DNA of 64,000 bases from Pseudohalioglobus lutimaris (GCF_002866825.1 NZ_PKUS01000007.1:1-64000), one strand, 5' to 3'; counted from the stretch's first letter, positions 8,737 through 19,004 are shown. Numbers and translations are program-made. Notes: generated by a model from the sequence alone, not told the origin.

Positions 8737-10179
8737 ATGACTGCCGCACAAGAGACTATGCCCACTGAAGATGCTGCCATGCTGCGCACGCACTTTGACC
8801 TGCAGCGAGAAGCCTACCTTGCCGCGCCCGTCCCGGATTTTCAGCAACGCAAGCAGGACCTGCTCGCCCTGAAGCGCATGCTCACCGAGAACGCAGACGC
8901 CATCATGGAGGCGATCAGCGCCGACTACGGTAACCGGTCCCGTCACGAAAGCCAGTTTGCGGAGATAATCTCCGGCGCCGATGCGGTCAACGATACCCTC
9001 AAGCATTTGAAAAAGTGGATGAAGGTGCAGAAGCGCCGCGTCGACCAGACCCTGTTTCCGGGCGGTAAAAACCGGGTGATTCCGCAGCCGCTGGGCGTAG
9101 TGGGCATGATTGTTCCGTGGAATTTTCCGGTCAACCTGAGCTTTGTCCCGCTGGCTGCGGCTTTTGCTGCCGGTAACCGCGCCATGGTCAAGATGTCAGA
9201 AAATTCGATTAACCTGACACGCCTGCTGATGGAGCTTTCACCGAAGTATTTTCCTGAGGACAAACTGCGTTTCTTCGAAGAGACTGGTGGCGTGGGCATT
9301 GAGTTTTCCAAGATTCCCTTCGACCTGATCATCTTCACCGGCTCTGGCCAGACCGGCAGGGCCGTTATGGCCGCTGCCGCGCAAAACCTGACGCCTGTGG
9401 TGCTGGAACTGGGCGGCAAGGCGCCCGCGGTGATCGACCCCAACTACAACCTGAAGAAGGCGGTAGGCCGGATCATGTTTGTGAAGCAGTTCAACGCCGG
9501 GCAGATCTGTACCAACGTTGACTATGTTTTTGTGCACAAGTCACAGCGCGAGGAGTTCATCAAACTGGCACAGGAATACGTGGCGAAGCACTGTCCCGAC
9601 ATCGAGCACAAGGATTATACGTCGGTTATCGACGATCGTTCGGTCAAGCGGCTGGTAGACACCCTGGACGATGCCCGCGAGAAGGGCGCCACCATCGTCA
9701 ATCTCAGTGGCGATCAACAGATCAACTACGAGACCCGCAAGTTTCCCCTGCACCTGGTTCTGGATACCACGGACGATATGATCATTCGTCATCGCGAAAC
9801 CTTCGGGCCGCTGCTCAAGGTGATGATGTACGAGGATCATGAGGAGGTCGTAGCGCACATCAACAAGTACGACCGACCGCTGGCGCTGTATCCGTTTACC
9901 AATGACCGCAAGTTGCAGGATATGTATATCAATCGGGTTATGTCCGGCGGTGTCACGGTCAACGATGCGCTGTTCCATGTGGCCCAGCACGATATCCCGT
10001 TCGGTGGAGTGGGCCCCAGCGGCATGGGGCACTATCACGGCAAGGAAGGTTTCGATACCTTCAGTAAATTGCGCCCGGTCTATTACCAGCCCGGGTTCTC
10101 GCCCATGCAGTTCCTGCGCCCGCCCTACGGCAAATTCGCCACCCGCGTGTTCAACCTGCTGGTCAAGCAGAAGTCCTGA
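8737..10179 (+). CDS. calB: Coniferyl-aldehyde dehydrogenase-type ALDH
   Basis: NAD(P)-dependent aldehyde dehydrogenase of 480 aa, most like coniferyl-aldehyde dehydrogenases (CalB). The usual ALDH residues are present: Asn129 in PWNFP, Glu224 in LELGGKAP and the nucleophile Cys258 in GQICTN. The C-terminus shows the hydrophobic tail of the short ALDH3-like class. It would oxidise aromatic or fatty aldehydes to acids; the true substrate cannot be read from sequence. RBS GACGAGG precedes the ATG. A GC hairpin follows before the acyl-CoA synthetase gene. Confidence 0.88.
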   Translation: MTAAQETMPTEDAAMLRTHFDLQREAYLAAPVPDFQQRKQDLLALKRMLTENADAIMEAISADYGNRSRHESQFAEIISGADAVNDTLKHLKKWMKVQKRRVDQTLFPGGKNRVIPQPLGVVGMIVPWNFPVNLSFVPLAAAFAAGNRAMVKMSENSINLTRLLMELSPKYFPEDKLRFFEETGGVGIEFSKIPFDLIIFTGSGQTGRAVMAAAAQNLTPVVLELGGKAPAVIDPNYNLKKAVGRIMFVKQFNAGQICTNVDYVFVHKSQREEFIKLAQEYVAKHCPDIEHKDYTSVIDDRSVKRLVDTLDDAREKGATIVNLSGDQQINYETRKFPLHLVLDTTDDMIIRHRETFGPLLKVMMYEDHEEVVAHINKYDRPLALYPFTNDRKLQDMYINRVMSGGVTVNDALFHVAQHDIPFGGVGPSGMGHYHGKEGFDTFSKLRPVYYQPGFSPMQFLRPPYGKFATRVFNLLVKQKS

Positions 10180-10195
10180 ACCTGACTGTACATTG

Positions 10196-10217
10196 CGCCG
10201 GCCCGCTCGGGCCGGCG
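10196..10217. terminator. Strong GC hairpin after the ALDH gene
   Basis: Arms 10196-10205 and 10208-10217 are perfect 10-bp complements (CGCCGGCCCG) with a 2-nt loop, 16 nt after the ALDH stop. No T-run follows, so it may slow or attenuate transcription or protect the transcript end rather than act as a classical terminator. Confidence 0.55.
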
Positions 10218-10324
10218 TCCCGTTAACTGCCAATGGGACCAGTGGGTTACCACCATGGTCGAATTGCCAGTACGGCGGGAAACAGGATAGGTTCATCTGG
10301 ATAAGTGCAAAAGGGGGAAGGCAC

Positions 10325-12190
10325 ATGAGTAATACCGAACTCTGGCAGCAGGCGGCCGGGAATATCCATTGGTACGAGGCGCCGCAGACGGTGCTGGACA
10401 GCAGCAATCCGCCTTTCTATCGCTGGTTTCCCGACGGCACCACCAACGCCTGCTACAACGCCCTGGACCTGCATGTTGAAGCGGGCAGGGGAGACCAGGC
10501 GGCGCTGATTTTTGATAGCCCGGTCACGGATACCCGACGCCAGTACAGTTACGCGCAACTGCTTGATGAGGTGGCCCGTTTTGCCGGTGTGCTGGCTGGG
10601 CTGGGTGTTGAGAAGGGCGACCGGGTGATTGTGTATATGCCCATGGTGCCGGAGGCCCTGATCGCCATGCTGTCCTGTGCCCGGCTCGGAGCAGTGCACT
10701 CTGTGGTATTCGGTGGTTTTGCCAGTAACGAACTCGCAGTGCGTATAGACGACGCATCACCCAAAGTTATCGTATCTGCCAGCTGCGGCGTTGAACCCTC
10801 ACGCATTGTGCCGTACAAGCCGCTACTGGATGCGGCCATCGATCTGGCCCAACACAAACCTTCGGGTTGCGTCATATTGCATCGCCCCATGCAGGATGCG
10901 ACGCTGGTCGCCGGGCGCGACCTTGATTGGGAGGAGGCCATGGCCACCGCCCAGCCGGCGCCCTGCGTGCCGGTAGCAGCCAACGACCCGCTGTATATCC
11001 TCTATACATCAGGCACTACCGGCCAGCCCAAGGGTGTGGTGCGTGATACCGGTGGCAGCATAGTTGCCCTGAAGTGGACCATGAAAAATATATATAACGT
11101 CGACCCGGGAGATGTCTACTGGGCCGCTTCTGATGTGGGCTGGGTAGTAGGTCATTCCTATATCGTTTACGGACCGCTGTTTAATGGCAGTACTACCCTG
11201 ATGTACGAGGGTAAACCGGTAGGGACGCCCGACCCCGGCGCCTTCTGGAGGGTGATTTCAGAATACAATGTGAAAGTGCTGTTCACTGCCCCCACCGCTT
11301 TTCGTGCGATTAAAAAGGAAGACCCAACGGGCAGCTATTTGCAGCAGTACGATCTCTCCTGCCTGGATTCCTTGTTTCTGGCCGGTGAGCGCTGCGACCC
11401 CAACACCCTGGAGTGGGCCCAGGACAAGCTCGGCGTCCCGGTGATTGATCACTGGTGGCAGACGGAAACCGGTTGGCCTATCTGCTCCAATTGTCTGGGC
11501 ATTGAGTTGTTGCCAATTGTGCCTGGTTCTCCAGCTCGCGCCGTGCCCGGTTACGATGTGCAGGTGCTCGATGAAAATGGCGAGCAGGTGGCGGCGGGCG
11601 AGATAGGCGCGCTGGTGGTGAAACAGCCACTGCCCCCGGGGACGTTCACCACCCTGTGGAATGCCGAGGATCGATTCGTCAGCGCCTACTTCAGTCGTTA
11701 CCCCGGCTACTATGAAACCGGCGACGCCGGTTATATTGATGAGAACGGCTATATCTTCGTGATGGCGCGCACTGATGATGTGATCAACGTCGCGGGCCAC
11801 AGGCTGTCCACCGGGGCGATGGAAGAGGTGCTCGCAGAGCATCCGGACGTAGCGGAGTGCGCGGTGGTGGGCGTCGCGGACCAGATGAAAGGGCAGTTAC
11901 CCCTGGGTTTGCTGGTGCTCAACGCAGGAGTAGACCGTCCCGCGGAGGACATCGTGGCCGAGAGTATTCAGCACATGCGTGACAAGATCGGCCCGGTGGC
12001 AGCGTTCAAACTCTGTGTGGTGGTGGAGCGGTTGCCGAAGACGCGCTCAGGCAAGATCCTGCGGGGAACCATGCGCAGCATCGCTGACGGCGAGCCCTGG
12101 AAAATGCCGGCCACCATCGATGACCCGGTCATTCTTGAAGAGATTACCGGGGCGCTCAAGACACTCGGGTATGCCGGTCAGGCCGATTAG
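10325..12190 (+). CDS. prpE: Acyl-CoA synthetase, propionyl-CoA ligase (PrpE)-like
   Basis: AMP-forming ligase of 621 aa activating propionate or another short-chain acid to its CoA thioester. The start is the ATG at 10325 after AAAGGGGGAAGG; the frame is open further upstream inside the ALDH gene but that is spurious. The ATP-binding loop YTSGTTGQPKGV is at about 223-234, WWQTETGWPI follows, and the C-terminal catalytic Lys is about residue 577 in TRSGKILRGTMR. Length and motifs fit PrpE better than AcsA, but substrate range is not certain. Not in a methylcitrate operon here; its neighbours suggest aldehyde or side-chain catabolism. Confidence 0.87.
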   Translation: MSNTELWQQAAGNIHWYEAPQTVLDSSNPPFYRWFPDGTTNACYNALDLHVEAGRGDQAALIFDSPVTDTRRQYSYAQLLDEVARFAGVLAGLGVEKGDRVIVYMPMVPEALIAMLSCARLGAVHSVVFGGFASNELAVRIDDASPKVIVSASCGVEPSRIVPYKPLLDAAIDLAQHKPSGCVILHRPMQDATLVAGRDLDWEEAMATAQPAPCVPVAANDPLYILYTSGTTGQPKGVVRDTGGSIVALKWTMKNIYNVDPGDVYWAASDVGWVVGHSYIVYGPLFNGSTTLMYEGKPVGTPDPGAFWRVISEYNVKVLFTAPTAFRAIKKEDPTGSYLQQYDLSCLDSLFLAGERCDPNTLEWAQDKLGVPVIDHWWQTETGWPICSNCLGIELLPIVPGSPARAVPGYDVQVLDENGEQVAAGEIGALVVKQPLPPGTFTTLWNAEDRFVSAYFSRYPGYYETGDAGYIDENGYIFVMARTDDVINVAGHRLSTGAMEEVLAEHPDVAECAVVGVADQMKGQLPLGLLVLNAGVDRPAEDIVAESIQHMRDKIGPVAAFKLCVVVERLPKTRSGKILRGTMRSIADGEPWKMPATIDDPVILEEITGALKTLGYAGQAD

Positions 12191-12197
12191 TCTTACG

Positions 12198-13718
12198 ATG
12201 CGGGCAACCCGCCTGTGTCCGCTACTGCTGTTGTGGGCGCTGTCGCTGCTCGCCGGTTGTGCCAGCCCCGTGCAACGGGCCGATACCGGCAGTGAGCCGG
12301 CCATGGCCAGGTCCTCCGACCTGTTCTGGCGTCACCTAGAAGAGGACCGGGAACGCGACTGGTTTTACCTGCTCAATGACGGTGGGGAGGCGATGCAGTG
12401 GCGGCTGCGCATGATTGACAGCGCCCACCAGGCGATCGACCTGGAAACCTTTCTGTGGAGCGGAGATGAGGGCGGCTTGCGGGTATTCAACCACCTGCTG
12501 GCAGCGGCAGACCGCGGAGTGAAGGTACGTCTGCTGATCGATGATTCCTTCACACCGCATGAAGATCTTGCCCTGTTGGGCATTGACGCCCACCCCAATA
12601 TCGAACTGCGCGTATACAACCCCTATCGCCACCGGGCCGGAGGTATGACGGCCCGAACCCTGTTCAACCTGGAGGACTTCCAGCGCGTAAATCATCGTAT
12701 GCATAACAAGACCCTGATCGTCGATGGCTGGGCAGTAGCCGTTGGTGGCCGCAATATGGCGGACGAATATTTTGGCTTTCATGAGGCATATAACTTCCGC
12801 GATATGGAGGTCCTGGCGATGGGCGACAGTGTAGCCACCGCCAGTGAACATTTTGCCAGCTTCTGGAATAGCGGCTGGTCGTTCCCGGCAGGCGATGTGT
12901 TCACCGGTCAACATGAGCTGCCGGACCTCCCTGCGCTGCGTGCCGATATCGCAGCGCGAGTGGGTGAAGCGAACGTTCACCCGGAGGCGGAACTGGCACA
13001 AAGCTGGCGCCAGCTGGCCGACGACGCGGTCGTTGGTCACGCCCGCTTCGTGGCTGACGCGCCCGCACACCAGGACCCGGCCCTGGCCGCTGAGCAGCCC
13101 ACGCAGTTCGCAGATTACGTTTTCCAGAGCGTTGCCTCGGCCAGCGAGGAGGTGGTGCTGGTGAGCGCCTACCTGGTGCCAACCGAAAGGCTGACTACTG
13201 CCATCCGCGATGCTCTGCAGCGAGATGTCAAAGTACGTATCCTGACCAACTCTATGCGTTCCAATAACCATTTGCCTGCACATGCCGCATACCAGGGCTA
13301 TGTGAGAGAACTGGTCGTTGCTGGCGTTGAACTCTATGAATTGCGTACTGACGCAAGGGATCGCAACCTGTACATGCGCGCGCCCACCGACGATAAAAAG
13401 CTGGGGCTGCACGCGAAATTTATGTTGCTCGACGGCGACAGGGTCATGATAGGGAGTAGCAACCTCGATCCGCGTTCGCTCAAACTCAATACGGAAGTCG
13501 GGCTGATGGTAACCAGTCCGCAGCTTAATCAACGGCTGCGTGAAGCGATTGCGGTCGATTTTCTGCCGCGCAATGCATGGGCCGTGCAGTTGGACGAAAA
13601 CCAGGAACTGGTCTGGACCAGCGATAGCGAACGCCTCACCCATCCACCAGCGGACTCGCTATTCCAACAGCTGGAGGACTGGTTTATCGGGCTATTGCCG
13701 ATCGATGCGGAGATGTAG
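12198..13718 (+). CDS. Phospholipase D-family lipoprotein (cardiolipin synthase ClsC-like)
   Basis: A 506-aa protein with two HKD motifs: HNKTLIVD in the N-terminal half and HAKFMLLD in the C-terminal half, each followed by the G(S/G)xN signature, so a complete bilobal PLD active site is present. The start is the ATG at 12198, 8 bp after the synthetase stop; the N-terminus is a lipoprotein signal peptide with the lipobox LLAGC. Architecture fits ClsC/YmdC-type cardiolipin synthases or periplasmic PLDs. Which phospholipid reaction is catalysed cannot be told from sequence. Confidence 0.85.
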   Translation: MRATRLCPLLLLWALSLLAGCASPVQRADTGSEPAMARSSDLFWRHLEEDRERDWFYLLNDGGEAMQWRLRMIDSAHQAIDLETFLWSGDEGGLRVFNHLLAAADRGVKVRLLIDDSFTPHEDLALLGIDAHPNIELRVYNPYRHRAGGMTARTLFNLEDFQRVNHRMHNKTLIVDGWAVAVGGRNMADEYFGFHEAYNFRDMEVLAMGDSVATASEHFASFWNSGWSFPAGDVFTGQHELPDLPALRADIAARVGEANVHPEAELAQSWRQLADDAVVGHARFVADAPAHQDPALAAEQPTQFADYVFQSVASASEEVVLVSAYLVPTERLTTAIRDALQRDVKVRILTNSMRSNNHLPAHAAYQGYVRELVVAGVELYELRTDARDRNLYMRAPTDDKKLGLHAKFMLLDGDRVMIGSSNLDPRSLKLNTEVGLMVTSPQLNQRLREAIAVDFLPRNAWAVQLDENQELVWTSDSERLTHPPADSLFQQLEDWFIGLLPIDAEM

Positions 13719-14083
13719 CTCTGATGTCCCGGGGCCGGTGTTGAACTGGCATCATCCGGTCAGCCTCCTTCAATCGCTGCCAGCGCTAGCTCGCGCTATT
13801 CGCTGCTATCCACCTTGATCATCCCTATCCAGTCCTGCAGCGCACCCCGTCGCGTTCACGCGGCTGTGCAGGTATAAGCTCTTCAATTGCGGGACTGGCG
13901 AGGACGATGGAAGCCTGGCTGATATGCTGTTCACGTGAGTAGTGTAGACTTACTTGAAAAAGGCTTTGCTGGAACGGCAGGCGCTGTTCCTGGAATCAGG
14001 GAGACCAAAGAATGAGTATCAAGTTGCTGGTGATGACTGTAGCCGGTGTCGCGCATTTCCCCAGTGACGGGAGGTAGGCGTAA
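13719..14083. other. 365-bp intergenic region without a convincing gene
   Basis: Between the PLD and LOG genes. It contains one 21-codon frame (14012-14077, ATG to TAG) ending just before the GTG of the LOG gene. A weak GGGAGA ribosome site precedes it; it could be a leader peptide but has no recognisable features. No tRNA or clear terminator was seen. Confidence 0.4.
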
Positions 14084-15040
14084 GTGAAGCAAACGTTTCA
14101 TCCAGGCGCGGTGCCAGAGCCACCCCATCCCACGGACAGAAAGGAGCGCCTTCCCGGCGAGGTACCGGACCTCGATGCCAGCGACGATGCGCGCAATACC
14201 GCCAGAATCCTGCGCTCCAGTGCCTACGTGCCGGCAACCGAAGACGTAGAGTTCCTGCAGGGCAGCGATGCCCGTGGAGTAAGGCTGCAGCTCGATTACC
14301 TCAAACCGGAACTGGCCATGCGGGCACATGGTATAGAAAACACGATAGTGGTATTTGGTGGCACCAGAATTACCGAGCAGAAAGAGTCGCAGCACCGGGT
14401 CGACCGCTTGCAGCGCGAACTCGATGCCGACCCGGGCAATGCGGAACTGCTTAAAAAACTCGCGGTGGCGAGGCGTTTACTGCAAAAGTGCGAATACTAC
14501 GAAGTGGCCAGGGAGTTTTCCAGGCTGGTCGCTGAATCCGGCGGGGGGCCAGAGGACCTGCGCCTGCTGGTGATGACAGGGGGTGGCCCGGGTATCATGG
14601 AAGCGGCCAATCGCGGTGCGAGCGAAGCCGGCGCCAAGACCATTGGTCTCAATATCACCCTCCCGCGCGAGCAATACCCCAATCCTTACCTGACGCCGGA
14701 GTTGTGTTTCCAGTTTAACTATTTCGCACTGCGTAAGTTACATTTTATGCTGCGTGCCAGGGCGCTGCTGGCCTTTCCCGGCGGCTATGGCACGCTGGAT
14801 GAACTCTTTGAAACCCTGACCCTGATCCAGACGCGGAAAATCGAGCCATTGCCGGTGGTGCTGGTGGGAGAAACTTTCTGGCGCAAGGCAATCAATATCG
14901 ACTTCCTGGTTGATGAGGGCGTTATTGACGAGGAGGACAGGAACTTGTTCTGGTACGCCGACACGGCAGAACAGATATGGAATGGCCTGCAGGAATGGTA
15001 CCGGAAAGCCGGACGAGAGCTGGTGCCCGGTGGCAGCTGA
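14084..15040 (+). CDS. LOG family protein (TIGR00730-type nucleoside 5'-monophosphate phosphoribohydrolase)
   Basis: A 318-aa Rossmann-fold protein of the LOG/lysine-decarboxylase-like family. The GGGPGIMEAANRGA block (about residue 167) and PGGYGTLDELFE (about residue 230) form the family's active site, which cleaves nucleoside monophosphates to base and ribose 5-phosphate. The first 80 residues are a charged extension typical of the longer proteobacterial subgroup. GTG start with GGGAGG 9 nt upstream. Separate from the following Na/Pi gene by 32 bp and possibly co-transcribed. Confidence 0.85.
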   Translation: MKQTFHPGAVPEPPHPTDRKERLPGEVPDLDASDDARNTARILRSSAYVPATEDVEFLQGSDARGVRLQLDYLKPELAMRAHGIENTIVVFGGTRITEQKESQHRVDRLQRELDADPGNAELLKKLAVARRLLQKCEYYEVAREFSRLVAESGGGPEDLRLLVMTGGGPGIMEAANRGASEAGAKTIGLNITLPREQYPNPYLTPELCFQFNYFALRKLHFMLRARALLAFPGGYGTLDELFETLTLIQTRKIEPLPVVLVGETFWRKAINIDFLVDEGVIDEEDRNLFWYADTAEQIWNGLQEWYRKAGRELVPGGS

Positions 15041-15072
15041 GCACTGCGGACTGATCATGAGATGAAGCGTTA

Positions 15073-16677
15073 ATGGAAAATTTGTCTGTACTGTTTGCCG
15101 GGATTACTGCCGTTGTCCTGTTTATTTTTGGTCTGGAGAACTTTTCCAAAGAGATAGAGAAGATTTCGGGCGAACAGTTCAGGCGCTCCCTGTCCCGTGC
15201 GACCAATATCCCGTTGGTGGGGGCGCTGATAGGCGCTGCTGTCACGGCGGTAATTCAATCAAGCTCCGCCACGTCTGTGATTACTATCAGCCTGGTAAAT
15301 GCGGGTGTACTTTCGTTCAAGAATTCCGTCGGAATTGTTTTTGGCGCCAATGTAGGTACGACCGTCACGGCGCAGCTGGTGGCATTCAAATTGACCGCGT
15401 TTGCCCCTCTGCTGATTGTCGTAGGGTTTGCTATCAGTCTCTCCCGTTCGCGGGCGTCGATTTTTGGCAAATCGATATTTTACTTCGGCTTCGTGTTTTT
15501 CAGTCTGAACCTGATTTCGTCTGCCCTCCAGCCACTGCAGAACGATCCGGACATTGTCCGCTATCTCGCCAATCCGCAGAATCCACTTATCGCAATATTT
15601 ATAGGCTTCGCGTTTACCGCGCTGGTGCAGTCCAGCTCTGTTACTACTGGCCTTGCGATCGTACTCACGCAGCAGGGATTGATCGGTCTTGAAAATGCCG
15701 TGCCCATCATCATGGGCGCCAATATCGGTACCACCACTACCGCGATGCTGGCCATGTTCAACATGGACCTCGCCGCTAAAAAGACCGCGTTTAGTCACTT
15801 CCTGTTCAACCTGGGTGGTGTGCTGTTGTTTCTGCCTGCATTCCTGCTCTATGGCCAGCGGCTGAATGAGATCAACATGGAACCCGCGGTTGCGCTGGCC
15901 ACTATACACCTTATTTTCAACCTTACTGTCTGCCTCGTGTTTCTGCTCTTTATCAACCCCTTCACCCGCTTCGTGGACAAGGTAATCGGCGAGGGAAGAA
16001 TGGATTTTGAGCGAATTGGCTTGCCAAAGTTCAGCGCCGATAAGACCTTTGACGAAGTGGAAGCCGAATTGCAGCGGGACATGGTGGCGCTGTGTAGTTT
16101 TCTGCAGGAGAACTACAACCTCGTTACGCTGAGCGTTGAGAGTAATTACAAGAGCGTTCATGAGGCAGCGGAGAAGCGCATTGCCTATATCGACTTTCTT
16201 GAACGGGAGTATATTCACTATTTCTCCCAGGTTGTTGCCAGTGTCACTGACCAGAACCAGTCAAAGCAGTTACTGGCGACGATTACTCGCTTCGACTACT
16301 TGTTTCAGATCCACGATTCGATAGAAGACCTGTTCAACGTGAAACGGGTATTGAGTAAACAATACATAGAGCTGCGTAGCGACGTGCTGCTGATGGTGCG
16401 TGAGTTGTCGAGTGCGACGCTGGGGATCTTTGACGAAATAAGCAGTGGTTCGGGACCCGCCAACAAGTCGGCAGTTGCTGAAAGAGCTCATGCGCTGCGC
16501 CAGTTGATGGAGAACGTTAACAGGCAACTGCTGGTGTTACTTGCCAGGCCGGATCGTAAGGATGTCGGCTCTATGATTAATTTTGTTACCTATTCAAGGC
16601 GCCTGGCGGACAAATTGCTGAACTTCGCCCATCTGAACGACAGTAAGGCAGGCCTGGACAGGGAGGAAAACGCATGA
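15073..16677 (+). CDS. Na/Pi cotransporter family protein with C-terminal PhoU-like domain
   Basis: A 534-aa membrane protein. Two inverted transport repeats carry the QSSSAT (near residue 60) and QSSSVT (near residue 185) motifs, each followed by GANVGTT or GANIGTT, diagnostic of the NptA/PNaS family. From about residue 330 a soluble helical PhoU-like domain follows. It would import phosphate with sodium, or export it, with the PhoU domain gating. Its TGA overlaps the ATG of mgtE (ATGA), indicating coupled translation of phosphate and magnesium transporters. Confidence 0.9.
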   Translation: MENLSVLFAGITAVVLFIFGLENFSKEIEKISGEQFRRSLSRATNIPLVGALIGAAVTAVIQSSSATSVITISLVNAGVLSFKNSVGIVFGANVGTTVTAQLVAFKLTAFAPLLIVVGFAISLSRSRASIFGKSIFYFGFVFFSLNLISSALQPLQNDPDIVRYLANPQNPLIAIFIGFAFTALVQSSSVTTGLAIVLTQQGLIGLENAVPIIMGANIGTTTTAMLAMFNMDLAAKKTAFSHFLFNLGGVLLFLPAFLLYGQRLNEINMEPAVALATIHLIFNLTVCLVFLLFINPFTRFVDKVIGEGRMDFERIGLPKFSADKTFDEVEAELQRDMVALCSFLQENYNLVTLSVESNYKSVHEAAEKRIAYIDFLEREYIHYFSQVVASVTDQNQSKQLLATITRFDYLFQIHDSIEDLFNVKRVLSKQYIELRSDVLLMVRELSSATLGIFDEISSGSGPANKSAVAERAHALRQLMENVNRQLLVLLARPDRKDVGSMINFVTYSRRLADKLLNFAHLNDSKAGLDREENA

Positions 16678-17852
16678 GTAGAGAAGGTGTAGGTCCGCTA
16701 GTTGAAAGCGTGCAGGAACTGAATCCTGTAGACGCCGCTTCACTGCTGGGTACACAGCCGCACGAGGCGATCAGAGAGGTGCTCTCCGCGCTTCCGGATG
16801 CGCAGGCGCTGTCGATTGCCTCGCACCTGCCCGGCAGTATATCGCCTGAAGGTGCGGATACGGTGGCACTGGTCAGTGAGCTAGACGTGCATGTCGGCGA
16901 GATAATGTCCCCGCCTATCGGCACAGTGTCGCCTGATACCACCGTGGCCGGTGCCATCGATAACCTTGTTCATCGGAAGTCGGTCACTGAAGTCACCTAT
17001 TTTTACGTCGTCACGCAAAGCGGTGTGCTGCAGGGAACAGTGACGCTGCGTGACCTGTTGCTCAGCAAGCCGGGGCAAGTGCTGTCCGAAATTATGACAG
17101 TGGACCCGTTCTCTTTTTCACCTGAGACCCCTTTGTCCGAGGCCGTGCAAGCGGCGCTTGGTAAGCGCTATCGGCTCTACCCGGTAACTGACGAGGAGGG
17201 TGTTCTCCAGGGCATTGTCTACGGTTGGCAGTTGTTCGAGAGCGTGGCCGGTGAGATCAACGCCCAGACCGGTACCCTGGTGGGCCTTGATAAAGAAGAG
17301 CGCATCAGCACACCATTCCTGCAATCGTTCAGGATGCGGCACCCCTGGTTACAGGTGAACCTGCTCACGGCGTTCGCCGCTGCGTTCGTGGTCGGCGCAT
17401 TCGAAAATACGATTGCGCAGATCGTGGCCCTCGCGGTCTTCCTGCCAGTGCTTGCCGGGCAGAGCGGCAACACCGGCTGCCAGGCGCTGGCCATTACCCT
17501 CAGGGGAATCACCCTTGGCGAACTCGGGGACTATCCAGTGCGGAAGCTGGTGTTCAAGGAACTGGCGCTGGGCGCGATGAACGGTTTTATCGTGGGGCTG
17601 GTTGCCGCCGCGGCCATGTGGATTTATGCGGCGAGTGACGGCACCGAAGCACCCGCATTGCTGGCTCTTGTGATTCTGGTTGCCATGACCGGGGCCTGCA
17701 TGTGCAGTGGCCTCTTCGGTGTCATGGTTCCACTGACATTGCAGCGATGGGGCGCGGACCCGGCCATGGCCAGCAGTATTTTTCTGACCACCATGACGGA
17801 TATCGTCGGTATGGGTTTAATGCTGGCCCTCGCAACCGCCATCGTGCTCTGA
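16674..17852 (+). CDS. mgtE: Magnesium transporter MgtE (short N-domain), copy 1
   Basis: A 392-aa MgtE-type Mg2+ channel. The usual cytosolic N domain is cut to about 60 residues, followed by tandem CBS domains (about 70-190) and five membrane segments with the GQSGNTGCQALAITLR pore-region block. A second copy lies at 44716-45924 with nearly the same architecture and pore block. Overlap with the Na/Pi gene suggests a fixed stoichiometry. It is convergent with corA, whose end lies 14 bp away. Confidence 0.9.
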   Translation: MSREGVGPLVESVQELNPVDAASLLGTQPHEAIREVLSALPDAQALSIASHLPGSISPEGADTVALVSELDVHVGEIMSPPIGTVSPDTTVAGAIDNLVHRKSVTEVTYFYVVTQSGVLQGTVTLRDLLLSKPGQVLSEIMTVDPFSFSPETPLSEAVQAALGKRYRLYPVTDEEGVLQGIVYGWQLFESVAGEINAQTGTLVGLDKEERISTPFLQSFRMRHPWLQVNLLTAFAAAFVVGAFENTIAQIVALAVFLPVLAGQSGNTGCQALAITLRGITLGELGDYPVRKLVFKELALGAMNGFIVGLVAAAAMWIYAASDGTEAPALLALVILVAMTGACMCSGLFGVMVPLTLQRWGADPAMASSIFLTTMTDIVGMGLMLALATAIVL

Positions 17853-17866
17853 GGCGCGCTACGCCG

Positions 17867-18835
17867 TCACAGCCACTTGATCCGCCGAAACAGAATGAGC
17901 AGGGCAACAGCAAGGGTGGCCATAAACCCGACGACGCCAAAGTAGGCGTATTTGAAACCCAGTTCTGGCATGTATTCAAAGTTCATGCCGTAGATGCCGG
18001 CAATGAAAGTAAGCGGCACGAACAGGGCTGAGATGATAGTCAGTACCTTCATGGTCTGGTTCAGCTTATGTGAAGCCAGGGATATATGCCCTTCGACGAG
18101 GTCGGCGCAGATCTCATAATACATCTGGCAAAGGCTGTGCAAACGCTCACAGCGGTCGTAGACGTCACGGCGCACGTGTTGGTGTTGCTCGCCCAGAAAA
18201 GGAAAGTACTGATCGGGGAGTTTATACAGCAGCTCGGCGATATTGTTGTGGTAACTGAAAACTCGCCTCAGCTTGCGTAATTTTGACCGGTAGCTGACCA
18301 GTTCCTTCATCTCTTCTTCCGAGTGGTCGCTCACCAGTCCGTCCTCCAGGTCGGCCAGTCGCTGCTCAAAGTCGAGCATGGTCTCAAGGTAACGGCTACA
18401 GGCGTAGTGCAGTATTTTCATGGCCAGTACACCGGGGGAGTGCAGTTGCCCGCTGCTGGCCTCGTTCTCCCACATATGGGAGACGCTGATGGAGTTCTCA
18501 CGATGATAGGTGATCAGGTAACGCTGTCCCGCCCACATGCCGATTTGCTGGTGGGCGATATCGAGTGTCCCGTCGACACTTGATAGCCCGCGGTACAGCA
18601 GGAAGGTGTTGTTGTCGAAGGCCTCAATCTTGGGCGGGTGGCGCAGCCTGAGGGCATCATTGATCGCCAGTGGATTGCAGTCCATCTCCTGCAGCAGGGA
18701 GCGGATGTCCTCCGAGGGTGCTGCTTCGATATCCAGCCAGATGCAGGCTTTTTCGCTGGCGCGCCAGCTCTCCACTTGCTCGACACCGCCGCAGGTATAG
18801 TTGCCATCACTGGCCAGTAACATGGTTCTGATCAT
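17867..18835 (-). CDS. CorA/ZntB family divalent cation transporter
   Basis: A 322-aa CorA-superfamily protein: a long soluble alpha/beta and helical N-terminal part, then two C-terminal membrane helices with the GMN selectivity motif at 283-285 and a basic C-terminal tail (RRIKWL). The family transports Mg2+, Co2+ or, in ZntB, Zn2+; sequence alone does not settle which, since the loop after GMN (FEYMPE) is compatible with both. It is divergent from mscS, sharing a 170-bp upstream region. Confidence 0.88.
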   Translation of the reverse strand: MIRTMLLASDGNYTCGGVEQVESWRASEKACIWLDIEAAPSEDIRSLLQEMDCNPLAINDALRLRHPPKIEAFDNNTFLLYRGLSSVDGTLDIAHQQIGMWAGQRYLITYHRENSISVSHMWENEASSGQLHSPGVLAMKILHYACSRYLETMLDFEQRLADLEDGLVSDHSEEEMKELVSYRSKLRKLRRVFSYHNNIAELLYKLPDQYFPFLGEQHQHVRRDVYDRCERLHSLCQMYYEICADLVEGHISLASHKLNQTMKVLTIISALFVPLTFIAGIYGMNFEYMPELGFKYAYFGVVGFMATLAVALLILFRRIKWL

Positions 18836-19004
18836 ATGCTGCCCCGGGTATGCTTTAATCGCGATAATGCATCAGTACGGTTGGCTCAAGAGTAACTCTT
18901 TTTTGATAAAAAGTGCCGAAAATCAGCTATTCTCATAAGCTGCGGGTTGTCACACACTCGCGCGCCCCGGGAACAGGTCGCTAGCGCGGTTTGTCCGGCA
19001 CAAT

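Noticed and set aside
14012-14077. 21-codon frame directly before the LOG gene
   Set aside because: It could be a leader peptide, but it lacks a run of regulatory codons or a nearby terminator/antiterminator pair. Too little evidence to call it a gene.
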